Counted from the first letter of the stretch, positions 5,201 through 11,563 are shown. The stretch: 15,754 nt of DNA from Baffinella frigidus (GCA_026770585.1 MU646388.1:19025-34778); one strand, 5' to 3'. Notes: generated from the letters alone by a model not told the origin. Numbers and translations are program-made.

Positions 5201-7158
5201 GTTGCCTGCTGGTTGTCGCAGACGGCGGCGTCGTCCTTGGGTTCGAGGCCGCACTTCTTCTGCATGAAGAAGAAGCACGAGTTCGACTGCGTCACCACCT
5301 GCGTTCGAGATAGGGTGATGAGAACACTGTAGAAGGTTCTATACGGCTCTAGACGGCTGTGGAAGGCTCTTTGATATGGTTGGAAGAATCTAGAAGGTTC
5401 TTGACTACACAGAGTTGCTTGCGCGCCGTGCAGAAGAAGCATCAGTTCGACTGCGTCACCACCTGTGTTCAAAACAGGGTGGCGGGAACACGCAAGAAGG
5501 CGCTAGAAGGCTCTTTGATGTGGCTGGAAGACTCTGGAAGATTCTGGAAGGCTCTTGACAACACAGTTGCTTGCGCGCCATGCAGAAGTAGCACGTGCTG
5601 ACCTTCAACCCCTAACCCCCTTTCAGAGCCCTTTCATGAGGGGTTAGGGGTTGAAGTTGGGGATTGCGGGGGGCGGGGGCTCGGTGTAGGGTCTTGATCG
5701 TTTATGGTTTAGGGTCAGGGGGCGCGAGGAACCCTGCTCGCCCTCGATCATGTCAGAGTACGGGAGGGTGGCAAAGTCAACTTAGGGTTTAGTCAACTTA
5801 GGGTTGAGGGATGGGGGATTTAGGGTGTGGTCTCGAGAACAAGGGCATGCAGGGGGTGCCGCAGGAACCTTGTCGGCAAGTTCCTACTCGAGACCACGCC
5901 CTAAACCCTCAACCCTGGATCCGACGTTGACTAAAAGCGGGGTTGACTAAACGCGAAGTTGACTAAACCCCCAATTGACCTTGTCGCCGTCGATCATGTA
6001 CGGGAGGTTGATCATCGCGTTCTTCTCGGCAAGCACCTGCGCACCCGACCAAAAGTCAACACATCCAAGTCAACACATCAAAGTCAACACACCAAAGTCA
6101 ACACACGTGACTTCGGGGGGGTCGGTGAGGGTTGAGGGTGCAGGGTTTAGGGTGTAAGGTTGATTATGTATGACAATCCTCGAAGTGTACGATGCGCGCA
6201 AACGACCACCAACCCTCACGGCTTGGGCAAATCGACGATTTTCGATTTCCCGATGTCAAGGGGAATTGGAGCCGTTGAAGTCGGATTCCGACTTCAACCC
6301 CCTTGAAATCCCAAATCAAAAATCGTCGATTTGCCCGAGCCATGAGGATTGGTGGGAGCGAATGCTGCACATTGGGGTACACGACTTGGGTGGGTGCGCA
6401 ACAAACTTTCCAAAACAAAGAGACAGAAGAAGATGCTGTGACTCTGTCCGAAGCAATGCCATTTTCCAAGGACGGGTCAAGTCAACGCACGTGACTTGAG
6501 AATCCAGCCACGGGCTGAAGGTTCTCGGCAATCATCTTTTGGTCACGAAAATGATGACAAAACACGTGCCGTCTTGAGAATCCATGCCCGGGTTGAACCG
6601 GGCGGGCCTAGAACCAGGGCAATTCCTAGGTTGTCAAGAGCTGGTGGAACTCGGCGCGTGCAGGGTAAATATAAACAGACACCAGAGATTCCCAGGGGAC
6701 GGACACGCCCGGCAGTGGCGTGTCCGTCCCCGCAAGACAGCCACGAACGAGCTCCGGGGCAGCGTGTTTCACCGGCTTGTCCTCGCCGAACCAGGCAGGG
6801 GTCTCCCAGCCCGAGTCGTCCGCCTTCTTGGTCGCCGCGTACCGCATTTCCTCGATCTCAGTGCCTGGAAAAACCCCTCCGGGAGGGTCAGTAGCGCGGT
6901 CGAAGACGGGGCGTGCTGATCCGCACGCAGGGGGTGGGTTCTCAAGAACGCCGGGTCACACCTCGAGCCCGCGTCCCTTCGACCGGGTCGAAGGGACACT
7001 CAAAGCAAGGGCATCCATGGTCCTAGCCGGCTGCAGTGGCCGTAGGAGGGCAGCGGGGGCAGACCGGAGTAGGCAGCCATCATGCGCATCGGTGCGGCAA
7101 GGCCGCGGATGGCCCAGTAGCCCATGGTAAGCTTCTTGGCGGGGTACTCGACGCCCAT
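2228..7158 (-). CDS. GST: Glutathione S-transferase, Mu/Sigma-like, nine exons
   Basis: Cytosolic GST that conjugates glutathione to electrophiles. Exons, in order: 7158-7065, 6864-6773, 6036-5980, 5298-5206, 4895-4830, 3930-3847, 3476-3399, 2699-2607, 2293-2228 (TAG). The product is 240 aa, normal for the class. The thioredoxin-fold domain has GYWAIRGLAAP (residues 13-23, catalytic Tyr14 by analogy), WFGEDKP (56-62), NLPYMIDGD with the cis-Pro at 74, and the glutathione-binding QSN (85-87). The helical domain has VFDLRNDAM (117-125), GHYAKLNGFL, AGDFHVFEMLDMH and ECPELKKLHATF, and ends in PFNNPAFASFK. Intron 1 is phase 1; the other seven are phase 0. Intron 4 needs a GC donor (CAG|GCAACC); all others are GT-AG. 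Exon 2 could instead end 12 nt or more later, but ending before GTGAAA gives normal family spacing. The start ATG at 7158 (CACCATGGG) is in good context. Introns carry partial copies of exons 3-8. Confidence 0.9.
2302..2575. repeat. Degenerate tandem repeat around TCCATCAAT
   Basis: About nine units containing (G)TCCATCAAT, often followed by GTCAGGGGTGCG or GCTGTCAGC, fill GST intron 8. A short GTGTCAGC run (x3-4) lies near 2505-2535. Confidence 0.65.
2802..2848. repeat. 15-bp hairpin, with a decayed paralogue at 3182-3230
   Basis: Perfect arms GGAATTGGAGCCGTT (2802-2816) and its complement (2834-2848). The stretch 3182-3272 resembles 2802-2893 with scattered mismatches, so both hairpin and neighbouring exon copy were duplicated. 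The 16-mer GGAATTGGAGCCGTTG also occurs at 6262-6277 in intron 2. Confidence 0.7.
2866..2914 (-). pseudogene. Partial copy of GST exon 8 (5' part)
   Basis: Reads as MAKETGVADPIEECPE, matching the first 16 codons of real exon 8 with one substitution and with the same CACAG acceptor, then diverges. It lies upstream of the real exon and has no donor at the equivalent place. Its use would change the frame, so it is probably spliced out. Confidence 0.8.
3243..3272 (-). pseudogene. Strongly decayed second copy of exon 8 fragment
   Basis: The stretch TGCGCTCGAGACACGCGTCG and what follows resembles the first copy (TGCTCGGGGCACTCCTCGA) at about two thirds of positions. It sits at the same place relative to a duplicated hairpin. 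Support comes mainly from that shared order. Confidence 0.45.
3481..3655. repeat. TTTAGGG-like degenerate repeats in intron 6
   Basis: Many GGGTTTAGGG, GTGTAGGG and GGGTTCAGGG units surround two partial exon copies. Similar runs lie near 3300-3345, 4310-4450, 5105-5185, 5690-5820, 6125-6160 and, inverted, 10170-10225. The unit resembles the plant-type telomere repeat but is too irregular to be a telomere. Confidence 0.6.
3529..3554 (-). pseudogene. Partial copy of GST exon 7 (5' part)
   Basis: Reads GTPCFCRGD against GTPFFCGAE in the real exon 7 (3476-3399), with a CCCAG acceptor in front. Only the first nine or so codons are present. It lies upstream of the real exon. Confidence 0.7.
3660..3714 (-). 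pseudogene. Partial copy of GST exon 6 (3' part)
   Basis: Reads FKTVSGHYAKLNSFLRQK, matching the last 18 codons of real exon 6, and keeps the AAG|GT donor. The acceptor side is lost. It lies downstream of the real exon (3930-3847). Confidence 0.85.
4042..4107. other. Degenerate CCTAGG-core fragment in intron 5
   Basis: Contains ACCTAGGACCCTACGGTAGG and GGGGGTTCCTACAGACGAGG, resembling the family A/B core without clean ends. The remainder of 3931-4550 in intron 5 shows only short inverted repeats (TCGGCCCA at 4122-4129 with TGGGCCGA at 4133-4140) and GGGTTTAGG-like runs. Confidence 0.35.
4559..4807. repeat. Tandem ~190-bp duplication covering exon 5 copy and its flank
   Basis: The stretch 4559-4617 (GATATGGTTGGAAGACTCTA and onward to CAACACGTTGAG) recurs almost unchanged at 4749-4807. 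Each is followed by GGTTCGGGGGTTGGACC and then exon 5 or its copy. Related 50-60 bp stretches lie at about 5369-5410 and 5512-5565 in intron 3. Confidence 0.8.
4638..4698 (-). pseudogene. Near-complete copy of GST exon 5, frameshifted
   Basis: Sixty-one nt against 66 in the real exon 5, keeping both CAG acceptor and AAG|GT donor. It starts VMIQVFHLRR, then a 5-nt deletion shifts the frame. It lies downstream of the real exon. Since both splice sites survive, inclusion would put the message out of frame. Confidence 0.85.
4936..5095. mobile_element. Palindromic element in intron 4
   Basis: Ends GGGTAACGTCCCGAAAAC and its near complement. The inner arms carry GGTATTGCCTAC on the left and GTAGGCAATACC on the right. 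The core has CCCCTAGGGC, as in families A and B. No ORF. Confidence 0.7.
5369..5565. repeat. Tandem ~150-bp duplication units in intron 3
   Basis: Two units of the form GGCTCTTTGATATGGTTGG ... TTCTTGACTACACAG ... GTTGCTTGCGCGCC, each ending in a fragment of exon 4. The motif also occurs in intron 5 (4559-4617, 4749-4807). Repeated TCTAGAAGG and GGTTCT give a GAA/TTC texture resembling heat-shock elements. Confidence 0.75.
5423..5463 (-). pseudogene. Partial copy of GST exon 4 (5' part), with stop
   Basis: Reads VVTQSN then TGA then CFFCTAR, matching the start of exon 4 (VVTQSNSCFFFMQ), with the CACAG acceptor kept. An in-frame stop at codon 7 shows it is not used. It lies upstream of the real exon. 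Confidence 0.85.
5579..5602 (-). pseudogene. Second, more decayed exon 4 fragment
   Basis: Reads CYFCMAR in the matching frame. It follows the same GTTGCTTGCGCGCC flank as the first copy, which identifies it as a third tandem unit. Confidence 0.65.
5733..5770 (-). pseudogene. Partial copy of GST exon 3 (3' part)
   Basis: Reads LPYSDMIEGEQ, against NLPYMIDGDK in the real exon 3, with six extra bases. It lies downstream of the real exon (6036-5980). The donor GT is shifted by one base. Confidence 0.7.
5801..5916. repeat. Inverted repeat in intron 3
   Basis: AGGGTTGAGGG...TTAGGGTGTGGTCTCGAG on the left pairs with CTCGAGACCACGCCCTAAA and CCTCAACCCT on the right. The centre holds a second small palindrome, AGGAAC...TTCCT. 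Confidence 0.6.
5925..5979. repeat. GTTGACT array beside exon 3 (downstream side)
   Basis: Three GTTGACTAAA units and one ATTGACC end right at the exon 3 donor. They are complementary to the AGTCAAC array on the other side of the exon (6051-6107). Confidence 0.75.
6051..6107. repeat. AAAGTCAACACA array beside exon 3 (upstream side)
   Basis: Four units of AAGTCAACACA(T/C)C followed by CGTGACTT. It lies 15 bp from the exon 3 acceptor, in inverted orientation to the array at 5925-5979. Confidence 0.75.
6206..6355. mobile_element. Palindromic element in intron 2
   Basis: The left arm CCACCAACCCTCACGG...GGGCAAATCGACGATTTT pairs with the right arm ending GAGGATTGGTGG. At the centre is GTTGAAGTCGG ATT CCGACTTCAAC. 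The two apparent ORFs across it exist only because both arms lack stops. Confidence 0.75.
6487..6625. repeat. Imperfect direct repeat in intron 2
   Basis: CACGTGACTTGAGAATCCA at about 6488 recurs as CACGTGCCGTCTTGAGAATC at 6563, each followed by GCC(A/C)CGGG(C/T)TGAA. CACACGTGACTT also appears at 6103. Confidence 0.55.
6695..6731. repeat. Perfect 15-bp hairpin in intron 2
   Basis: GGGGACGGACACGCC (6695-6709), a 7-nt loop, and its exact complement (6717-6731). It lies about 40 nt past the exon 2 donor in the transcribed direction. Confidence 0.75.
6973..6997. repeat. Perfect 12-bp hairpin in intron 1
   Basis: GTCCCTTCGACC, a single G, then GGTCGAAGGGAC. It lies in the 200-nt first GST intron. 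Nothing else is recognised in that intron. Confidence 0.7.
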
Positions 7159-7599
7159 GGTGCTGAGTTTTGGGGAACGTCAAAATCCCTCAAAAGCAGA
7201 AAACTGGGGAAAACTGCCTCTGCCACGTGTAATTTCAACTCGTGATCATTTCATCTCGAACCTTTAGATCATTCTAGAACCTTCTGGAACCTTCGAGACC
7301 TCTTTGATCGTTGGAGCCATTTGCAACCGTTTCTCTCGGAGTTCCCGTCCTCTGTGTGCTTCGATTTCGTCCCGATCAATTCGCCCCCCCCCCAACTTTC
7401 TCAGGCAAATTTCATGGGGGGGTGTCAAAATTTACCTGAAATTTTTACCTGTTTCCGCGCTGGAGCAGTGACTCACCGCAGTGAGTTGTGGGTGGCGGCT
7501 GTCTGCTTGGAGGCCCTCCCGAGGTGAAGCAGGTTGGTGAAGGGCGCGGCGCGGCGCGGGCGGGAACGAGGGTATCTCGGCCTTTGAGCGCCTGAGAGC
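7159..7599. promoter_or_regulatory. Divergent promoter region, GST and R-SNARE
   Basis: 441 bp separates the two start codons, which point away from each other. I see no TATA box. It contains a GAA/TTC array (7272-7294), a C-run (7384-7393) and GC-rich CGCGGCGCGG near the SNARE start. Transcription start sites cannot be placed by eye. Confidence 0.6.
7272..7294. promoter_or_regulatory. Heat-shock-element-like GAA/TTC array
   Basis: TTC-TA-GAA-CC-TTC-TG-GAA-CC-TTC gives five alternating perfect units at 5-bp spacing, the consensus for heat-shock factor trimers. It lies 114 bp upstream of the GST start and 306 bp upstream of the SNARE start. Caution: TCTAGAAGG-type repeats are common in nearby introns, so it may be one of them. 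Confidence 0.45.
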
Positions 7600-10500
7600 A
7601 TGGCGGGCCTGGTCTATTCGCTGATCTCGCGCGGCGCCACCGTCTTGGTGGAGTTCGCCGCGGGAACGGGCAACTTCGCGGCGGTCACTCGGAAGATCCT
7701 CGAGAAGATCCCGGGCAACGACAGCCGGATGTCGTATGTGTGCGACCAGCACATCTTCCACATCATGGTGTTCGAGGGGCTGACGTATATGTGCATGGCT
7801 GAGGAGGACTTCGGCAGACGGGCGGCGTTCTCATTCCTCGAAGACATCAAGAACAGGTTCACGAGCGCGTACGGTGACCGGGGGCGCACGGCACTCGCGT
7901 ACGCTTTCAATGAGGAGTTCGCGCGGGTACTCAACAAACAGATGGAGCACTACAGCAGCAGCGGGGAGGCAGACAAGATCGACCGTGTCAAGGCAGATAT
8001 GGACGATGTCAAGAACGTCATGGTCGACAACATCGAGAAGGTTCTGAAGCGCGGGGAGAAGATCGAGTTGCTGGTGGACAAGACCGACAACCTGAACCAG
8101 CAGAGCATCCGGTTCAAGAAGCACTCAAACCAGCTCAAACAGGTACCCACCCTGGATGGAACATTATGGTATTTTGAGCATTCTTAAGTCAACCCCCCTT
8201 GGAGAACACGCCACATTGTGGCGTGCCCGTAATGAATGGATCTGGTACAAAAAGGTCTAATATGTATTTTAGTGGTATAAATCATGTCAACTTTTGCGAT
8301 AAAGGGTTATTCGGGATTTGGCCGCAAGTCCCCTCCAGGGTGGTTCTTTTTCTTCTTCTTCTTCTTTTTCTTCATTGCTCTCGATACAGGTCCTCGATAG
8401 GCCCTTACGCCGTGCTTTGAGTGATACAAAAGTCTATGGACCTTGATGAAACGAGCCCGAAGCAGGTACCTCCTAAGTCGGGTTAACTGTCAGACTATTC
8501 GAAAGTTGACGTGCTGGGTCTGCGTTGCAAATCCGTCCACTTTGGAGCGGGAAAGAGCCCGGGTTCACCAAATTGGTGAGCCCAAAAAGACGGAGACAGA
8601 GCTAGTCTGCTTCTGGCGCTGAGCTGGTTCTAGCGTTCCCTGAACACCGCAACTAAACCCAACTCTGAGCCCTTACTATTTTGCATTAGGCGCCGTAACT
8701 AATTTTATTAGCGGCCCAACTAATTGTATTAGGCCCCCTAACTGATTTACTTCTGCCAACATCTCCGCGACCTTCACGTAAATAGGGTTTCCAGCATTCT
8801 CGAGTTGTTTGCCGCCAACGAATACACGATCGCGGTTCTTGTTCCTCTCCTGCTTTATTGCCCTAAGAGCCTTTTGAAAAGGGATCAACTGCTACAGGGG
8901 TACCTCGCTCAAAAGAAACGCCCCACCCCCTAGGACCACCATAGGACCCTAGGCATGGTCCTACTGTAGGGTCCTAGCGGGGGTTCGTTTATTATGAGCG
9001 AGGTACCCCTGTACCTGATACCGTTTGCGTCGAAGAGTCCTGCACACATCCATCAAATGTAGCATCATAAAATATGTCACCCGCTGCGTATAGATTATTG
9101 TTAATACCAGTTTTACCATACATTAAAGTTGATATTTCTTCATGATCATCAAATCTTGGAGGCTTTCCTTTCCCTACTGCCCAACCACCACCGGCATCCG
9201 CGTCAGTCGCAGCCACCTGCAAGAGTGGGGGTTGGCGGGACACGCAACGCTGCACCCTTTCCACACACTCCCCCAGAACCCCGCGGACCAGTGCCGCACA
9301 ACATCTGGGGCAGCGGAGCACCTTTCTTCGCACCGGCGGGACCGGACCCACTCCAGGCCCTTGGGTAGGGTATTCCATGTGCGTTCTTGGAGCCGTTTTT
9401 GCGTTCTTGGAGCCGTTTTTCTGCTAAAAGATGACTTTTGAGAACCTTTTCCCCTGAATACCCTCCCCTCCAGCCCTGCGTGGATCCTTAGCGCTGCGCC
9501 TCGGCCCTCTCCGCGCCTAACACGCTACGCTGCGCCAAGCCCCTCTCCGCGCTCTGTCTGCAGACAGAGCTTACCCACAGCGATCCCTCGAGTCGTAGCT
9601 CTGCCTTTTCATTCGATTTAAGATCGGATTTCCACGGGACGTTCGCGCGAAAGTTGTCTGGTTGATCGATCTGGGTTGGCTAAATTCCCTTGAACACCAC
9701 GAGTCCTCCTGCCTTGAGGTGTGAGGCGGAGCAAGATCCCTGACTCGGTCGGGAGCTTCGCTGGATCCGCGAGTCAGCGGCGTCCAACATCTCCTGGGCG
9801 AGCTTTCATCTCCGGAAACGATAAAAAAATAGACTTTTTCGACACTCGTAAAGTCGATTCTCCCCTTGAAAACAAGCCAGTTTGGGGATGATTTGTGTTG
9901 ATGCGCCAAAAGTGGCTTGTTTTCAAGGGGATAATCAACTTTACGAGCGACAAAGTCTATATTTTTGTCGTTTCCGGAGATAAGCTTGCAGGGGTGTCTC
10001 GATCAGAAGGAGCCGCACCCCCCCTTGGGACTACCGTAGGGCCCTAGGTAACGGCCCACTGTAAGGTCCTAGCAGGGTCCGCCTCCTTATGAGCGAGGTA
10101 CGGCTGTATCCTGCGTTGCGCCGGAAGTCGCCAGTTGCTCTGAGCCTCACACGCAGTGACCGTTTTCCTAAACCATAAACCCTGAACCCTGAACCCTAAA
10201 CCCCAAACCCCAAACTCTAAACCCGGGACGTGTCGAGAATGTGATGTGGTGGCAGAACGCGAAGGTGAAGATCTCATCCGGTCAGGTGTTTAAATTAAAT
10301 ACTCGGGAGTTCCCACAATGTACGAAAATTACTACACACGATCTTTCGGACACGACTCTTTTATCGGTTGTGTAGTAATTTTCGTGGTATGGGGAACTTC
10401 GCCGAGCATTTAAATTAAATACCTGACCGGATGAGATCCTAGTCGATGGCATCGTAGTACTTGCCATCCCAACTGACGTCCTATCCTGGGCCAAGTGCCG

Positions 10501-10655
10501 CCCTGTCCACCCAACTGACGCCCTATCCACCCAACTGTTTTTGACAGTTTGTCACGCGGCAGGCCATGTGGTGGCAGAACGCCAAGATGATGATCCTCGT
10601 CGGGGGCATCGTCGTTGTCGTCATCGCCCTCATCATTTACTCGATGAAAAAGTAA
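7600..10655 (+). CDS. VAMP72: VAMP72-type longin R-SNARE, two exons
   Basis: Vesicle-side R-SNARE, tail-anchored in post-Golgi or endosomal membranes; it pairs with Q-SNAREs to drive fusion. Exon 1 is 7600-8142 (181 codons) and exon 2 is 10563-10655 (30 codons and TAA), giving 211 aa, close to the roughly 220 aa of plant VAMP72. The longin domain is about residues 1-115 (YSLISRGATVLVEF near the start, then SYVCDQHIFHIMV). The SNARE motif is about 124-181, with VMVDNIEKVLKRGEKIELL and Arg151 as the zero-layer residue. Exon 2 gives AMWWQNAKMM and the membrane anchor ILVGGIVVVVIALIIYS, then MKK. The donor AACAG|GTACCC and acceptor GCGGCAG|GCC keep phase 0. The start GAGCATGGCG is in good context. 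The 2420-nt intron holds palindromes and a broken copy of exon 2. Identity rests on motif resemblance read by eye and is strong. Confidence 0.92.
8143..8675. other. SNARE intron, left part, no element recognised
   Basis: Apart from small hairpins (CACGCCAC ATT GTGGCGTG at 8207-8225; GGGTTCACC AAATT GGTGAGCCC near 8562-8585) and a CTT microsatellite (8347-8372), I see nothing. The base composition is more AT-rich than the exons. Confidence 0.5.
8676..8890 (-). CDS. Unrecognised antisense ORF in the SNARE intron
   Basis: The open frame reads (Q)LIPFQKALRAIKQERNK... through VGGKQLENAGNPIYVKV to LVTAPNAK and a stop, about 70 codons, with a charged start and hydrophobic end. The composition is less GC-biased than the neighbouring genes. 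CTGTAGCAG just before TTG could act as a splice acceptor, partly supplied by the end of the family A element at 8893. I do not recognise it. It may be a chance ORF, a gene fragment or a nested exon. Confidence 0.25.
8893..9013. mobile_element. Family A palindromic element in the SNARE intron
   Basis: Full copy with TACAGGGGTACC and GGTACCCCTGTA ends. The core is in the ACCACCATAGGACCCTAGG orientation. It separates two antisense open frames. Confidence 0.75.
9014..9221 (-). CDS. Unrecognised antisense ORF segment
   Basis: After a possible acceptor CTGCAG|GTGGCT, an open frame reads VAATDADAGGGWAVGKGK, PPRFDDHEEISTLMYGKTG, INNNLYAAGDIFYDATFDG and CVQDSSTQT. ACG|GTATCA could be a donor. The lower GC and ordinary-looking amino-acid mix suggest a real or fossil coding exon. 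No family recognised; it could be a chance ORF. The frame continues upstream to about 9378 with a repetitive, less protein-like sequence. Confidence 0.3.
9381..9420. repeat. Perfect 20-bp tandem duplication
   Basis: GCGTTCTTGGAGCCGTTTTT occurs twice without spacer. Confidence 0.85.
9487..9570. repeat. Direct repeat and 20-bp palindrome
   Basis: GCGCTGCGCCTCGGCCCTCT and CGCTGCGCCAAGCCCCTCT are imperfect direct repeats, each followed by CCGCGC. GCTCTGTCTGCAGACAGAGC at 9551-9570 is a perfect palindrome. Confidence 0.65.
9801..9986. mobile_element. Palindromic element in the SNARE intron
   Basis: The left arm AGCTTTCATCTCCGGAAACG with TAGACTTTTTCG and CCCCTTGAAAACAAGCCA pairs with a right arm ending CGTTTCCGGAGATAAGCTT, with few mismatches. 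The arms are about 75 bp around a 35-bp centre. The inner GGCTTGTTTTC also occurs at about 13049 and 14074. Confidence 0.75.
9988..10108. mobile_element. Diverged family A element
   Basis: Ends TGCAGGGGTGTCTCG and CGAGGTACGGCTGTA. The inner sequence is altered (GGGACTACCGTAGGGCCC). It directly abuts the previous palindrome. Confidence 0.6.
10244..10470 (+). pseudogene. SNARE exon 2 copy, upstream, split by an element
   Basis: The left part reads MWWQNAKVKI (10244-10273) and the right part continues LVDGIVVLAI (to 10470), matching the real exon 2. The two parts are separated by a 161-bp palindromic element. Past LAI the similarity stops, so the anchor's 3' part and stop are missing. No acceptor CAG is seen at the expected place. 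Confidence 0.85.
10274..10434. mobile_element. Palindromic element flanked by GATC, inside exon copy
   Basis: The inverted ends are TCATCCGGTCAGGT and ACCTGACCGGATGA, with inner TTTAAATTAAAT and AATTACTACACA on both arms. Flanking GATC at 10270-10273 and 10435-10438 fits a 4-bp target duplication. Removing one GATC with the element brings the exon copy into one continuous frame. Confidence 0.85.
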
Positions 10656-10737
10656 AAGCCTCACTCCCCTCCATCCAAGAGCTCCAATGGCTCCCGAGGC
10701 GGGCCTGTCCCAATCCCACGCTAGTCCCAACTGTGAA

Positions 10738-10816
10738 CAGGGGGTACTCGCGAGTAAGGACATGCACCGCCCTAGGGTCCTACGGCAGGGTTACATGAAG
10801 TTCTAGGAGCATAGGA
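10738..10816. mobile_element. Family C palindrome fragment
   Basis: ACAGGGGGTACTCGCGAGTA with GGACATGCACCGCCC at the left and GGAGCATAGGA at the right. It abuts the 5' edge of the downstream SNARE exon copy. Confidence 0.5.
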
Positions 10817-10864
10817 ATAGGCATCGTGGTAGTCGGCATTGCCCTCATTATTTACTCGAAGTGA
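10814..10864 (+). pseudogene. SNARE exon 2 copy, downstream (3' part with stop)
   Basis: Reads GIGIVVVGIALIIYSK then TGA. It matches the second half of the membrane anchor in real exon 2 (GGIVVVVIALIIYSMKK). The 5' half and acceptor are missing. It lies 158 nt past the real stop. Confidence 0.85.
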
Positions 10865-10933
10865 ACTCAAACCCTCCTCTCCCAGCAACTCCCACCCCCA
10901 CACGATTTGTTTTTTGTGGATATCGAAGGCACA

Positions 10934-11054
10934 TACAGGGGTACCTCGCTCATAAGAAACTGCCCCCCCCTAGGACCCTACAGTAGGCCTATGCCTAGGG
11001 CCCTATGGTGGTGCTAGGGGGGGTGCGGTTTCTTGTGAGCGAGGTACCCCTGTA
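10934..11054. mobile_element. Family A palindromic element
   Basis: Full copy, ends TACAGGGGTACC and GGTACCCCTGTA, core CTACAGTAGGCCTATGCC. Confidence 0.75.
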
Positions 11055-11122
11055 CAGCCCGGGGATACATTTACAGGAGTTACTCGCGAATACGAAGATA
11101 CCTTTTGGAGCCCATGCACCTC

Positions 11123-11248
11123 TGCAGGGGTACTGTGCTCATAAGAAACGACCCGCCCCCCAGGATCACCTTAGGGCCCTAGGCACAGGCCTACATGTAC
11201 TGAAGGGTCCAAGGGGGGGGGGGTTCTTATGAGCGAGGTACCCCTGTA
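11123..11248. mobile_element. Family A palindromic element
   Basis: Left end TGCAGGGGTACTGTGCTC, right end GGTACCCCTGTA. The stretch 11249-11405 after it holds nothing I recognise. Confidence 0.7.
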
Positions 11249-11405
11249 CGAGGTCGTAACCGAGGATTCGTGGACATAATCGCGCGGAACTTCTTCAATG
11301 CTCCGCGACGGCCAGCCTCCTCACAACCATGGGCCTCCCAATCCCCCCTTCGACCCCCGGCCTACAGGTCCCTCCTCCAATTGCGAGAAATGCTCCCTAG
11401 GACCC

Positions 11406-11527
11406 TACAAGGGTACCTCGTTCATAATAAAAAAAAAACCTCCTAGGACCCTACAGTAGGCCTGTGCCTAGGGCCCTATGGTGATCCTAGGGGGTTGGGC
11501 GTTTCTTATGAGCGTGGTACCCCTGCA
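11406..11527. mobile_element. Family A palindromic element
   Basis: Left end TACAAGGGTACCTCG with an A-run in the arm, right end GGTACCCCTGCA. Confidence 0.7.
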
Positions 11528-11563
11528 CAGGGGATACCTCGAAAGGAAGGACACACATCGCCC

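Noticed and set aside
6164-6531. Overlapping open frames on both strands near 6160-6530
   Set aside because: They span a palindrome whose two arms give similar reading frames (RFSISRCQ, KSSICPSHE). This is fold symmetry, not coding.
6741-6772. GST exon 2 extended to KHAAPEL or beyond
   Set aside because: It would add residues between WFGEDKP and the NLPY exon that related GSTs lack; ending at CCG|GTGAAA gives normal spacing.
6720-7130. Plus-strand 136-codon frame
   Set aside because: Antisense to GST exons 1 and 2. GC-rich codons on the real strand keep the opposite frame open.
7432-8124. Minus-strand frames opposite the SNARE first exon
   Set aside because: Shadows of the SNARE coding strand with no resemblance to known proteins.
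8143-8187. SNARE frame reading on to VPTLDGTLWYFEHS and a stop
   Set aside because: This is intron read-through after the AACAG|GTACCC donor. The family requires the membrane anchor, found in exon 2. A soluble intron-retention form is possible but unsupported.
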